A DNA stretch of 64,000 bases from JBAJNN01 sp036881905 (GTDB taxonomy: Bacteria; Pseudomonadota; Alphaproteobacteria; Rhizobiales; Im1). Below the pieces are notes generated by a model, which was not told the DNA's origin, did no database searches, and saw nothing but the letters and a program-made list of their open reading frames with translations. Made by a program: the position numbers and the translations under genes. The stretch is from the NCBI GenBank assembly GCA_036881905.1, contig JBAJNN010000007.1:17748-81747 (forward strand), written 5' to 3'. Shown here in pieces: positions 52,467-62,050 of the stretch (positions within the stretch are counted from its first letter, which is position 1; each line of letters starts with the position of its first letter).

Positions 52467-54200
52467 TTATACAGCCTTAACGGAGGCGGCCTCTTTTTCG
52501 ATGACCATCACAATGGCGTGTATCTCCGGCAATGACGAGATGGCGCTATAGGGGCCATCGGCGATGATACGGCCTCGATCGAGGGCGATGACCCGGTCGA
52601 AGCGATGCAAATTCGTTATGTCATGCGTTGCCGCGATGATCGAGGCGCCCTCAAGATGCGCGAATATGGCGTCCCATACCGGCGTCACCAAGGCGGCGTT
52701 CAAACCGGCGGTCGGTTCGTCGAAAAGATTGAACCGGCCCGCATTGCTCAAAATCCTCAACAGCGACAGGCGACGCGCCTCGCCGCCTGAAATGTCGGTC
52801 GCTCCTTCATTGATGATACGATTCCCGCCATCGACAAGAGAGTTGAGATGCAAATCGCGTGCCGCATTCTCATAATCGCGCGCTTGCCCGAAAAACACCG
52901 CTTGTGTGATGTCGCCTTCGAGAAATTGCGCCGTTTGCGGGCAATATCTGATGCGGGACAAATGCTCTTCATCGCTTAAGTCGTCGATTCTTGCGTTCCC
53001 TATCTTAAGCCGGTCGCGATACTGTCTCTTAAGACCCGAGAGCCTCTCAAGAAGGGTGGTTTTGCCGGAACCGCTCGCGCCGATCAGGGCCACGCTCTGT
53101 GTGGGGGCAATGTGCAATGGCTGGGACAATATGATGACTTCGCCGCCATCGTCCGGATGATCTGTTGAGACCGGGCTCGCCTCCAGTTTTAGTGCGGAAT
53201 CGCTGCCGATGGCTCCGCTCGCACGGGAATTCCGGCTGAAGTCCGGCATTGCGAGATACTCGCAAAACCGGCCTATATCGGCTTTGAACTGATCGCTCAT
53301 GCGGTAGGCTTGGCCCAGCCCCGACAGTGTGGCGAACAACGAGCCGGAGACGGTGAACAGCACCACAAGGTCGCCAGCCGATAAAAACGGCCGGCTTGCC
53401 GTCTGATCGAACAGGCCCCACAGAAGAATCGATGTCGTCGCCAGGAGGATGATGAAATTCTGCGACGATTCCAGAAAAGCCCCGGATACGCCAACCCGTA
53501 TCGCGGCGCGCGCATAGGTCTTGTAAGCCTTCCACAGTGCAATGATCGCGGTATCGCCGGCCCGTTCCAGCTTGACCGATTTGGCGGCTGTGAACAAGGT
53601 TGCGAATTCGCCGGTGATCGCGTCCTCACACTCATTGACGTGATCGATATGCGGCCGGCGCCAGCGGATGATGAAATGGGTGACGGTAAGATAAACGGTG
53701 CCCGCGCACAGCAGAAGCGACGTGATCCACACCCCGCCCTTGGACCAGACAAGGAGCAGATAAACGATGAGCTGAATAGCCAGCGGCAAAACCGTCAAGG
53801 TTGCTTGATGCAACAGGGTTTCATGGGCCTCGATGCCCCGTTCGACAGCCTTGATCAGCTGTCCGAGCCGCAAGCCGTCAAACAAAAAGAAGTCTTTGGA
53901 TAGTATTTTTTGCGACCACTCAAGGGAAGCCTTTTGTATCGTGTTATTGATGAAGGTATTGAGCAACAAGGCCTGAACCGGATAGGTCAATGATTGGACA
54001 ATGCCCGCGCCGAGGAAACCCCAGATCCACATCCATTGATCCGAGAGTGAGAAACCGTCCGCACGGGTGATCGCATCGACAATTTTGCCGATGACGATGG
54101 GGGGAATGATCAGCGCGATTTTGCTGATGGTCAAGGCGATGAGAACACCGGCAAAAGTGTAAGGATTGTGTTTGACCGACCGCAGCAGAAAATTCAGCAT
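52467..54200 (-). CDS. ABC transporter (fused permease-ATPase), RiPP-type exporter
   Basis: This 577-residue half-transporter has six predicted transmembrane helices (about 1-320) and a C-terminal nucleotide-binding domain: Walker A GASGSGKTTLL near 385, signature DISGGEARRLSLL near 470, Walker B FNLFDEPTAGL near 490 and a final THD switch. No N-terminal peptidase domain is present. It starts inside the end of the YcaO gene (ATGCTGA overlap), so they are coupled. It presumably exports the peptide product of the cassette. Appears intact. Confidence 0.92.
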   Translation of the reverse strand: MLNFLLRSVKHNPYTFAGVLIALTISKIALIIPPIVIGKIVDAITRADGFSLSDQWMWIWGFLGAGIVQSLTYPVQALLLNTFINNTIQKASLEWSQKILSKDFFLFDGLRLGQLIKAVERGIEAHETLLHQATLTVLPLAIQLIVYLLLVWSKGGVWITSLLLCAGTVYLTVTHFIIRWRRPHIDHVNECEDAITGEFATLFTAAKSVKLERAGDTAIIALWKAYKTYARAAIRVGVSGAFLESSQNFIILLATTSILLWGLFDQTASRPFLSAGDLVVLFTVSGSLFATLSGLGQAYRMSDQFKADIGRFCEYLAMPDFSRNSRASGAIGSDSALKLEASPVSTDHPDDGGEVIILSQPLHIAPTQSVALIGASGSGKTTLLERLSGLKRQYRDRLKIGNARIDDLSDEEHLSRIRYCPQTAQFLEGDITQAVFFGQARDYENAARDLHLNSLVDGGNRIINEGATDISGGEARRLSLLRILSNAGRFNLFDEPTAGLNAALVTPVWDAIFAHLEGASIIAATHDITNLHRFDRVIALDRGRIIADGPYSAISSLPEIHAIVMVIEKEAASVKAV

Positions 54201-55330
54201 GATGCATTCTTCAAAAGAACGGCGTTCGGCACGACATAATGACCCTGTCGTATGAGATGGAACCTGTCCAAACCCGGTATATAAAGCTGCAACACCATGC
54301 CAAAATCATGAAACCTCCGAATTTCCCGGTAATAAACGCGATTGCCCATTTTATGGAGGCAAGCCAAAATATGGCTGAGTTGCTGTTTCGCGGACACAGG
54401 CTTACAATCGTCAACGACAGCCCGTTTTGAAGCCTGTATGGAAAGAGAAATCAGTGGCTCCATTCCGTTCGCCCTCAAAAAAGCAAGCGAGCGTTCATCT
54501 TCGTATTCTGTCTCTTCATCATGAAGCTCTAATATCTGTTGCAACTCGTTACATGCACGTTTTTCAGCCTCCTCGGCATAATACGAACAGCCGCCGCCGA
54601 TGGGCATCAATGGCATGGCGTGTTTCCGGCAGGCAATGGCGAGAGAAAACCGGACTCCAGACTTTCTGACTTCCTCGGCATCGGCTGAATAAACTGCATG
54701 AGTTTCATCCTTTCCGGCACATGCGAAATTTATGCCCTTTCCCCTTTTGACAAGGCCAAGATAAACATTCGACAAAAAATGCCGTTCCAGAATTTCATTG
54801 ACGGCGTGCAAGAGAGCCTCGGTTTTCGTACACCCGAACGCCGCGCCCGAATTTGTCGCATAACGCCCCAGAAAGACCGAAGCCTGCGGATCGGCATCTG
54901 ACGACGCCATATTCGGCGCGAGTAGGGCGCAAGGAACCCATATACACTGTCCCCCCTTCAAGTCTCGCAGGCGAACACAGGGAACTTTTCCGGCATAGCG
55001 GCCTAAGGGTCTTAAAATTCCGTCCGATACGACATTCGGTTGCCGCGCGATCTCCTGACACGAAAGCCGTTTTTCACCCTCCGGAGCGGAATAATCAAGG
55101 GCCAGATGTTCGAGAGCCTCGGCATGAGCGCCCAGAACGCTATGGACTTCCTTTCCCGAACCCGCGCCGACACCATCGCCGTCGCGGTCGGATAAAATCA
55201 CATGCGACACTGTGGGGCGATCGACGGCAAGACAGGCCGTGAGGCCAAGCTCGGCAATTATGGCTTTGACACGCTCAAGCGCGACCTCGGGCCAAACCTC
55301 ACGCTCGACGGGCAATTGCGTTTGCGCCAC
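54194..55330 (-). CDS. YcaO-domain protein
   Basis: This 378-residue protein is a YcaO enzyme: ATP-binding acidic motifs HAEALEHLALDY near 69-80 and NSGAAFGCTKTEALLHAVNE (160-179) followed by ILERHF. YcaO enzymes use ATP to activate peptide backbones, forming azolines (usually with an E1-like partner), thioamides or macrolactamidines. No E1-like partner or dehydrogenase is seen here. The C-terminus is not Pro-rich, unlike azoline-forming YcaO proteins. The gene follows the 31-residue peptide gene after a terminator. ATP binding is established for the family; the product is unknown. Confidence 0.93.
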   Translation of the reverse strand: MAQTQLPVEREVWPEVALERVKAIIAELGLTACLAVDRPTVSHVILSDRDGDGVGAGSGKEVHSVLGAHAEALEHLALDYSAPEGEKRLSCQEIARQPNVVSDGILRPLGRYAGKVPCVRLRDLKGGQCIWVPCALLAPNMASSDADPQASVFLGRYATNSGAAFGCTKTEALLHAVNEILERHFLSNVYLGLVKRGKGINFACAGKDETHAVYSADAEEVRKSGVRFSLAIACRKHAMPLMPIGGGCSYYAEEAEKRACNELQQILELHDEETEYEDERSLAFLRANGMEPLISLSIQASKRAVVDDCKPVSAKQQLSHILACLHKMGNRVYYREIRRFHDFGMVLQLYIPGLDRFHLIRQGHYVVPNAVLLKNASC

Positions 55331-55377
55331 AGGAAACCGTCACCGCAGCACTCCCCCTTATGTCGATTTAATAAAAA

Positions 55378-55396
55378 GGCGGGCATAAAGCCCGCC
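55378..55396 (-). terminator. Terminator between peptide gene and YcaO gene
   Basis: Stem GGCGGGC / GCCCGCC with a 5-base loop and a T5 run in the leftward direction. It starts 13 bases after the peptide gene stop. Such attenuating terminators are common after RiPP precursor genes and give more peptide mRNA than enzyme mRNA. Confidence 0.9.
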
Positions 55397-55408
55397 CTTA
55401 AGTTATGC

Positions 55409-55504
55409 TTACAGCGAAAAGAACTCGATTTCCGCAGGCGTCAGCGCCAACAGGCCAAGCCCATGATCCGGTTCCCTGTGGATTTCAGTTCGTTTTTTAC
55501 CCAT
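55409..55504 (-). CDS. 31-residue peptide, probable RiPP precursor
   Basis: A short gene starts at ATG 55504 with GGAGATGGAGGA just upstream and encodes a charged N-terminal part (MGKKRTEIHREPDHG) and a hydrophobic end (LGLLALTPAEIEFFSL). It has its own promoter and terminator and precedes YcaO and ABC genes, the classical layout of a ribosomally made peptide. There is no Cys, and only one Ser and two Thr, so thiazoles are excluded and a backbone change such as thioamide or amidine is more likely (inference). Confidence 0.85.
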   Translation of the reverse strand: MGKKRTEIHREPDHGLGLLALTPAEIEFFSL

Positions 55505-55545
55505 AATTATCCTCCATCTCCAAGGTTTCAACAGTGTTGAGAATT

Positions 55546-55575
55546 ACCATACCGTGAAAGCCGGTTTCTTGTCAA
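55546..55575 (-). promoter_or_regulatory. Sigma70-type promoter of the peptide gene
   Basis: Reading leftward: TTGACA (55575-55570), an 18-base spacer, then TATGGT (55551-55546), 41 bases before the peptide ATG. The -35 is a perfect consensus. Confidence 0.75.
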
Positions 55576-55701
55576 TCGTCTCACCCAAATTGTCGGCTCG
55601 GTTTCCTTAAAACGCTAAAGCCCGCAAAAATGGTTATTCTGCAATAAACACCCGTCTTGAGCCTTGGGGGAGGGGAGAGCCCTCAGCCATTCGCCTCGTT
55701 C

Positions 55702-56559
55702 TCATTCCTCAAAGTCCAGGCCGATATCGAGGCTGGGCGCGGAATGGGTAATCCAGCCGCAGGAAATGAGATCGACGCCGGTCGCGGCAATAACCGCCGC
55801 CGTTGCCGGCCTCACCCCGCCCGATGCCTCGGTGATGGCCCTGCCGTTAACCAAACGCACTGCTTTGATGAGCCTTTCGGGAGTCATATTATCGAGCAGA
55901 ACCGCGTCGACTCCGGTGTCAATGGCCTCGCGCAGTTGGGCCAGAGTATCGACCTCGCATTCGACCTTAACCAGGTGGCCGATATGGCTCCGCGCCGCCC
56001 TTATCGCCTTTTCCACCCCGCCGGCGATGGCGATATGATTGTCCTTGATGAGAACCGCATCGTCGAGGCCGAAGCGATGATTGAGACCGCCGCCGCATCG
56101 CACCGCGTATTTTTCCGCGATCCGCAGGCCGGGGGTCGTTTTGCGCGTACAACAAATCCGCGCTTTCGCGCCGGAAATCGCCTGAACAATATCACGGGTT
56201 GCCGTCGCAATGCCCGACATGCGGCCCATGAAATTGAGCGCCACGCGCTCCGCCGTCAAAATCGCCCGCGCCGAGCCTTCGACCGTCGCGATCGTGTCGC
56301 CGCCGGCCATATCGCGGCCATCATTCCCGACCGTCGCGACTTTGATCGCGGGATCGATAAGCCGAAAGGCCATCCGCGCATAATCAAGGCCGCAGATGCG
56401 ACCGTCCTTGCGGACCTTGAGACAGGCGCGGACGCGAGTACCGGCCGGAATGACGGCCTGTGTGGTGATGTCGCCGGCGCGGCCCAAATCCTCGGCCAAA
56501 GCGGCGCGCACTGTCGGTTCGACCATGAGCGCCGGCAGCGGCGCGATTGCGACCGTCAT
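55702..56559 (-). CDS. nadC: Nicotinate-nucleotide pyrophosphorylase (carboxylating)
   Basis: This 285-residue protein is NadC, which turns quinolinate and PRPP into nicotinic acid mononucleotide. Motifs seen: LAEDLGRAGDITT near 21-33, TRKTTPGLR near 137-145, CGGGLNHRFGLDD near 154-166, and a closing EASGGVRPATAAVIA. It is the last gene of a leftward nadA-nadB-nadC operon. Complete. Confidence 0.97.
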   Translation of the reverse strand: MTVAIAPLPALMVEPTVRAALAEDLGRAGDITTQAVIPAGTRVRACLKVRKDGRICGLDYARMAFRLIDPAIKVATVGNDGRDMAGGDTIATVEGSARAILTAERVALNFMGRMSGIATATRDIVQAISGAKARICCTRKTTPGLRIAEKYAVRCGGGLNHRFGLDDAVLIKDNHIAIAGGVEKAIRAARSHIGHLVKVECEVDTLAQLREAIDTGVDAVLLDNMTPERLIKAVRLVNGRAITEASGGVRPATAAVIAATGVDLISCGWITHSAPSLDIGLDFEE

Positions 56560-56590
56560 GACGCTCTGTCCTCCATTAGGCCCTCATCGA

Positions 56591-58204
56591 TCATCGTTTG
56601 TCATCGGTCATATCTTCACCCATTGCTTCAACCGCGCAAGAGGCGATGCGTTCGGCCTCTTTCAATGTGATGAAACTGCGATGGTGGAAGGGAGGGCGCG
56701 GTTCGGGAAAATCGCGCCGCCAATGCCCGCCGCGGCTTTCCTCGCGCGCATAGGCGCAAGCGGTCATTAGCTTCGCCGCGGTGGCAATATTGCAAAACAG
56801 GCTTTGAACCCCTGCCGCATGTTCAAGATGTTCGATAGCGGCCAGAGCGCGCGTCATGCCTTGGTCGTCACGCTCCACACCGACATACCGCGTCATCAAC
56901 CGGCGTAAATGTTCGAGCCTCTCCGCCCCGGGCGCCTCACCGCCATTCAGGACCGGCGGTAACATATTCCGTGGCTTGCAAGCGGGTATTTGTGACAGGG
57001 CCGCATCGACATCAAGCGCAATCCGTGCGCCATAAACCACGGCTTCAAGAAGGGAATTGCTGGCCAGCCGATTGGCGCCATGCACGCCGGTCGAGGCCAC
57101 TTCGCCGCACGCCCACAGGCCCGACAGGCTGGACCGGCCCGCCATATCGACCATGACGCCCCCCATATGGTAATGCGCCGCCGGGATCACCGGTATAGAC
57201 TCGTTAATCGGATCGATCCCGAGTGAACGGCAATTCTCGTAAACGGTTGCAAAATCATCGGGGAAAGTCTTGCCAACAGCCTTTGTCGCATCGAGAAATA
57301 CCTTATGGCCCGAATGGTACAGGCGAAAAATCGCCCGGGCCACGACATCGCGCGGCGCCAATTCGCCATCTTCGTGGACAGCGGACATGAAACGCCGTCC
57401 GCGCTCATCCACCAGAACGGCGCCGCGACCGCGCAATGCCTCGGTAGCGAGCGGCGCGGGGTCGCGGTCGCAAAGAATGGCCGTCGGGTGAAATTGCACG
57501 AATTCCGGGTCCGCGATCATCGCTCCGGCCCGCGCCGCCATGCCCAGCCCCTCGCCGCGCGCTCTAAGCGGATTGGTCGTAACCGCGAAAAGCTGTCCCG
57601 CCCCGCCGGTGGCCAGCACCACGGCGCGGGCCTTGATCAGCAAGGGCGCGGCGGCGCTTGCGCCCGCTTCGGCGGGCCGCGCGAAAACACCGACGATACG
57701 ACCTTGTTCCATGGCGAATTCATAGGCCGAATGACCGCCGATGATCCGAATGGAGGGGGTGGCGCGAACCGCGCGGATCAGCGCTTGCATAATCGCCTTG
57801 CCCGCCTGGTCGCCGCGCACATGGATAATGCGGTTGTGACCGTGCGCACCCTCGCGCCCGGCTGCGAGTTTGCCCTCAAGATCACGGTCGAAGGGAACGC
57901 CGAGCCGCAAAAGATCCTCGATGCGCCCCGGGGCCTCGCGCGCCATGGCGAGAGCGACATCGCTATCCACAAGCCCGGCCCCGGCCATGATCGTATCTTC
58001 GGCATGCGCTTGCGGCGTATCGCCGGGCATCACCGCGGCGGCAATACCGCCTTGGGCCCAGCCGCTCGATCCGCCCGCGCCGATGGGCGCGCCATCAACG
58101 ACGCAGCATAGCCGCGGCGCCAGTTTCAGCGCGGTGAAAAGTCCGGCAAGACCCGCGCCGATAATCAGCACATCGCTTGTGTCAATAACGTTGTCATGAT
58201 TCAT
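56591..58204 (-). CDS. nadB: L-aspartate oxidase
   Basis: This protein of about 537 residues is the FAD enzyme that makes iminoaspartate for NAD synthesis. It starts with an FAD-binding GAGLAGL motif (VLIIGAGLAGLFTALKLA) and has GGSSGWAQGGIAAAV, HTHN-like GAHGHNRIIHVRGD and HYHMGGV. ATG 58204 is preferred; the longer frame upstream to 58237 is less likely. It is followed by nadC after 31 bases. Confidence 0.96.
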   Translation of the reverse strand: MNHDNVIDTSDVLIIGAGLAGLFTALKLAPRLCCVVDGAPIGAGGSSGWAQGGIAAAVMPGDTPQAHAEDTIMAGAGLVDSDVALAMAREAPGRIEDLLRLGVPFDRDLEGKLAAGREGAHGHNRIIHVRGDQAGKAIMQALIRAVRATPSIRIIGGHSAYEFAMEQGRIVGVFARPAEAGASAAAPLLIKARAVVLATGGAGQLFAVTTNPLRARGEGLGMAARAGAMIADPEFVQFHPTAILCDRDPAPLATEALRGRGAVLVDERGRRFMSAVHEDGELAPRDVVARAIFRLYHSGHKVFLDATKAVGKTFPDDFATVYENCRSLGIDPINESIPVIPAAHYHMGGVMVDMAGRSSLSGLWACGEVASTGVHGANRLASNSLLEAVVYGARIALDVDAALSQIPACKPRNMLPPVLNGGEAPGAERLEHLRRLMTRYVGVERDDQGMTRALAAIEHLEHAAGVQSLFCNIATAAKLMTACAYAREESRGGHWRRDFPEPRPPFHHRSFITLKEAERIASCAVEAMGEDMTDDKR

Positions 58205-58346
58205 CGGCCGGCTTTCCGAAACGACGCAGGGCATCATCGGCGTCGCCCTGACATGACGGCTCTACACGGAACCGGTCCCCAAGGCCACAAACCGCAACGA
58301 CACTCATTGCGACCAGATGGCATGGATACACGGGAACAAACAAGGC

Positions 58347-59432
58347 TCAATGTTGCAGATTGAGCATGCGTTCGACAGCGCGACGGGCCGGAGCCATAAT
58401 GGCCGGGTCGATGGTGATCTCGTCTTTCATATAGATGAGGGAGTCAAGAATATTTTTCAGTGTAATGCGTTTCATATGCGGGCAGAGGTTGCAGGGCCTG
58501 ACGAAGTTTACATCAGGATTTTCAACCGCCACATTGTCGCTCATCGAGCATTCCGTCACCATCAGCACCTGTTTTGGGCGGTTGTCTCTGACCCATTCGA
58601 TCATGGCGCTGGTGGACCCGGAAAAATCGGCTTCCTCGACGACAGCGGGCGGGCATTCGGGATGGGCAACAATCACGATACCGGGATCATCCTCGCGATA
58701 GCGCCGCAATTCCTCGGCGCTGAAGCGCTCATGGACTTCGCAATGGCCCTTCCAGGTCAGGATTTTCTTGCGTGTTTGTTTGGCAATGTTGAGAGCGAGA
58801 AATTCGTCGGGGATACACAGCACCTTGTCGCTGGCGAAACTCTCCACCACCCGCACCGCGTTCGACGAGGTGCAGCATATGTCGCTTTCGGCCTTCACCT
58901 CGGCGGAGGTGTTGACATAAGTCACCACCGGAACGCCGGGAAATTTCTCGCGCAAGCCGCGCACATCCGCGCCCGTTATGCTTTGCGCCAGCGAGCATCC
59001 CGCCCGGTTGTCGGGAATGAGCACGGTTCTGTCCGGGTTGAGCAATTTCGAGGTCTCGGCCATGAAATGCACGCCGCACTGAACAATCACATCGGCCTCC
59101 ACCTTAGTGGCGTCCCTGGCGAGTTTCAGACTGTCTCCGGTGATATCGCTCACACAGTGAAAAATTTCCGGCGTTTGGTAATTATGCGCTAGAATGACGG
59201 CGTTACGCTGCTTTTTCAGCGTGTTGATCGCCTTGATATAGGGGGCGAAGACAGGCCATTCGACCGACGGGATGACGTGCTTTACTTTTTCATAAAGCGG
59301 CGCCATTTCTTTCGCCACTTCGGGCGTATAGTCGGTGTCGGGCATCCTCAAGGGCGCGGCCCGGTGTTGCGACGGCGGAGTGCATGCGCCAGCCCGGCCA
59401 TCTTGAATTGCAATACCGCCATCCAGCATCAT
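58347..59432 (-). CDS. nadA: Quinolinate synthase A
   Basis: This 361-residue 4Fe-4S enzyme joins iminoaspartate with dihydroxyacetone phosphate to make quinolinate. Motifs: ILAHNYQTPE, CGVHFMAETSKLL, VTYVNTSAEVKAESD, AHPECPP and FVRPCNLCPHMKRI. The conserved cluster cysteines are present. ATG 59432 follows AAGGAG by 5 bases; the longer open frame (to 59621) is a shadow. First gene of the nad operon. Confidence 0.97.
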   Translation of the reverse strand: MMLDGGIAIQDGRAGACTPPSQHRAAPLRMPDTDYTPEVAKEMAPLYEKVKHVIPSVEWPVFAPYIKAINTLKKQRNAVILAHNYQTPEIFHCVSDITGDSLKLARDATKVEADVIVQCGVHFMAETSKLLNPDRTVLIPDNRAGCSLAQSITGADVRGLREKFPGVPVVTYVNTSAEVKAESDICCTSSNAVRVVESFASDKVLCIPDEFLALNIAKQTRKKILTWKGHCEVHERFSAEELRRYREDDPGIVIVAHPECPPAVVEEADFSGSTSAMIEWVRDNRPKQVLMVTECSMSDNVAVENPDVNFVRPCNLCPHMKRITLKNILDSLIYMKDEITIDPAIMAPARRAVERMLNLQH

Positions 59433-59706
59433 CCGGACTCCTTGATTTAAGGCCTGCCCCGTCTTACAGCCGAAATTGTCCAGCCTGTGCTGAGACAGCC
59501 ATATTGATATTATGGCCTTTCCGGCGGCATATTCAAGAGATTTGCAAAATTCCGACGAATGGATATTATAAAATTGCAATGCTTGCGGCCGGATGGTCGC
59601 CAGAGCCACGCAACCGTACATCCCGCCCCGGCGCGGATTGCCAAACTCCGTTCGGCGCTGAAACCCGTGTTTGAAAAATTCTCTCTTCCACTAAGGCAAT
59701 CCTGAA

Positions 59707-60207
59707 ATGTCGGATTTTTTCATGGCGCAATGCTTTGTTGCGGTGGCGATCATATCCGACATAATTTCTTTCCAATTTAAAAAGAAGAAAAATATACTAA
59801 TATTACTAATAATATCTGCGATTTTTATATCCTTACATTTTTTCTTTATGCACAATAATACGGCTGGTCTTCTTGTATTGGTATCTATTTTGCGTTATAT
59901 TTTTGGCATTATGAGGCCGTATAAAATTTACTGTTTGTTTTTGGTTGCAATTTCGGCCCTTATATGTCTTTTTACCTATTCAGGGTTTCTGAGCCTCATG
60001 AGTTTCTCCGGTTTCACCTTTAACACGATAGCCGCCTTTTGCAAAACCGATAAAAACCTTCGTGAAATGATGTTTGTCGGTACCTCTATATGGCTCGTTC
60101 ATAATTTTTTGCTCGGATCGCCCGGCGCCGTGATCATGGAATTGCTGTTTTTGACAACCGATGTCGTCGGTTATTACCGGTTTTACATAAGGCGGAAGCC
60201 TCAATAA
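59707..60207 (+). CDS. YgjV-family membrane protein
   Basis: This 166-residue protein has about six hydrophobic spans and the pattern of the inner-membrane YgjV family: an AFCKTDKNLREMMFVGTS segment near 106-123, then WLVHNFLLGSPGAVIMELLF. The coding sequence is AT-rich (many Ile and Phe codons ending in T or A), in contrast to its neighbours, which hints at recent acquisition. The function is unknown. Its end overlaps the convergent TRAP gene by 7 bases. Confidence 0.85.
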   Translation: MSDFFMAQCFVAVAIISDIISFQFKKKKNILILLIISAIFISLHFFFMHNNTAGLLVLVSILRYIFGIMRPYKIYCLFLVAISALICLFTYSGFLSLMSFSGFTFNTIAAFCKTDKNLREMMFVGTSIWLVHNFLLGSPGAVIMELLFLTTDVVGYYRFYIRRKPQ

Positions 60208-61514
60208 CGCCCCAACCCCAACAGACGCGGCAGCCAAACTACCAACTGCGGCATTGCAATGAGCAATATGATGCGGACGGCATCGGTGGCCAGAAAGGGC
60301 GCAATGCCGCGCGCGAGCGTGGCCATCGTCATCTCCGGCGACACGCCACGAATGATGAATAAATTCATGCCGACAGGCGGGGTGATCAGCCCGATTTCGA
60401 CCACCGAAACCACAACCACGCCGAACCACACCGGATCATAGCCAAGCCCCGTCATTACCTGAGCGGCGGGAATCGCCGTCAACAGGATCATCGACAGGCT
60501 GTCCATAACGCATCCTAGAGCCAGATAAAACATAATCAGTGTCACCAGCACCGCCAAGGGCGGGAAGCCGCGATCCGCGATCCAGGCCACCAGAGTTTGG
60601 GTCAGGCCACTGGTTTCGACAAAAAAGTTGAACAGCGCGGCCCCGACGAGAATGAAGAAAATCATCCCGATCGTCTCTGCCGCCTCGCGAATGGCGTTGC
60701 GCAGCATCGGCCAGTCCAGAGGCCTGCGGATCAAGGCGAACACCAATGCTCCGCCCGCCCCGACGGCGGCGGCCTCGGACGGGGAGAACAAGCCGGTGTA
60801 AATCCCGCCGATCACCAACATGACCAGAAGGACCGCATCTGCCATGCGCAAAAGCGCCTTTAAGCGTTCAGGCCACGGCGCAGGGTCCGCAACCGGCGCA
60901 AGGGCCGGATTTCTTCGCGCCTGTAGACGGATAGAGATCATATAGAGCACGGTTGCCAGAAGACCGGGCAACATCGCACCGGCAAACAAGGCGCCGATCG
61001 ACTGCTCGGTCATCAGCGCATAGATCACCAGAAGAATCGAGGGCGGAATGAGAACGCCAAGGGTTCCCCCGGCCGCTATCGAGGCCCCGGTAAGGCTTTC
61101 GGCATAGCCATGACGCCGCATTTCAGGCAGGCAGGCCCGCCCCATGGTCGCGCAGGTGGCGAGAGAGGACCCGCAAATCGCGCCGAAAACCGCGCTGGCG
61201 GCAATATTGGATATGGCCAGGCTGGCGCGACGATGGCCGAAAAAGGCAACCATACCTTGGAAAAGACTGCTTGATAATCCGCACTGCGCGGCCAACACGC
61301 CCATGAACACAAACAGGGGCGCCACCGCAAGACTATAGGGAAAAATCGCCTCGAAAGGCAGGCTGGCCATGATATAGCTTGCCGATGTCCAGTCCATGAG
61401 CGATAAGGTGCCGCCAATCCCGACGACGGCCATGGCGACGGCGACCGGAATGCGCAAGGCGCACAGGATCAAGACCGCGACAAACCCGATCAAGCCCGCC
61501 CATTCCATCGCCAT
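60201..61514 (-). CDS. TRAP transporter large permease (DctM-like)
   Basis: This 437-residue membrane protein has about 12 spans and TRAP-M motifs: FPYSLAVAPLFVFMGVLA, GTLGVLIPPSILLVIYAL and FLVLGCVMD-like DSLSMILLTAIP. It forms the channel of a tripartite solute importer. ATG 61514 overlaps the DctQ stop (TGATG). Substrate unknown. Confidence 0.95.
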   Translation of the reverse strand: MAMEWAGLIGFVAVLILCALRIPVAVAMAVVGIGGTLSLMDWTSASYIMASLPFEAIFPYSLAVAPLFVFMGVLAAQCGLSSSLFQGMVAFFGHRRASLAISNIAASAVFGAICGSSLATCATMGRACLPEMRRHGYAESLTGASIAAGGTLGVLIPPSILLVIYALMTEQSIGALFAGAMLPGLLATVLYMISIRLQARRNPALAPVADPAPWPERLKALLRMADAVLLVMLVIGGIYTGLFSPSEAAAVGAGGALVFALIRRPLDWPMLRNAIREAAETIGMIFFILVGAALFNFFVETSGLTQTLVAWIADRGFPPLAVLVTLIMFYLALGCVMDSLSMILLTAIPAAQVMTGLGYDPVWFGVVVVSVVEIGLITPPVGMNLFIIRGVSPEMTMATLARGIAPFLATDAVRIILLIAMPQLVVWLPRLLGLGRY

Positions 61515-62050
61515 CAAGTGGTTTCCTTGGTAAAAACCAGCTTCAGAAATTTTACAAAACAAACCACGGCCGAGAGCACCATACCGCTGAGCAAAAACAG
61601 CCAGAACGCAATCATGGGGATAGAAAGATTCTGCGACACATCGCCATAGCTCCATTGCTCCATCGCCCGTTGCCAGGACAAAGAAAAAAGGAAAGCCATC
61701 AATAGCGTCGCGATCAGCCGGGCCGCGCCTTCCATCGCCAGGGCAAAGCCGTTCTTGGCGATTTTACCCAAAAGATCGACGCTGACATGCGCGCCGGTGC
61801 TGAAGGCATGAGGAATCGACCATGAGGCGGCCGCCATCACGCAGAATTGCGTCACATCGACCGTCCCGATGAAGGCGTGATGGAAGATGCGCCGCCAGAC
61901 AATATCGACCACGACGACCATAATCGCCGCGATCAGTGTCATCATGCCGAAAGCCGCCAGGCAATTGGTGAATGCGTTCATGAAACGATCAAGGGCGCAA
62001 ACCGCGCGTTTGAGCCGGGATGTATTCTGATTATTGATAGGACGGGTCAT
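61514..62050 (-). CDS. TRAP transporter small permease (DctQ-like)
   Basis: This 178-residue protein has four hydrophobic spans, with the family phrase VDIVWRRIFHHAFIGTVDVT and the membrane-loop SWSIPHAFSTGAHVSVDLL. It pairs with DctM. Its gene overlaps the DctP stop at its start (ATGA) and the DctM start at its end. Confidence 0.93.
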   Translation of the reverse strand: MTRPINNQNTSRLKRAVCALDRFMNAFTNCLAAFGMMTLIAAIMVVVVDIVWRRIFHHAFIGTVDVTQFCVMAAASWSIPHAFSTGAHVSVDLLGKIAKNGFALAMEGAARLIATLLMAFLFSLSWQRAMEQWSYGDVSQNLSIPMIAFWLFLLSGMVLSAVVCFVKFLKLVFTKETT

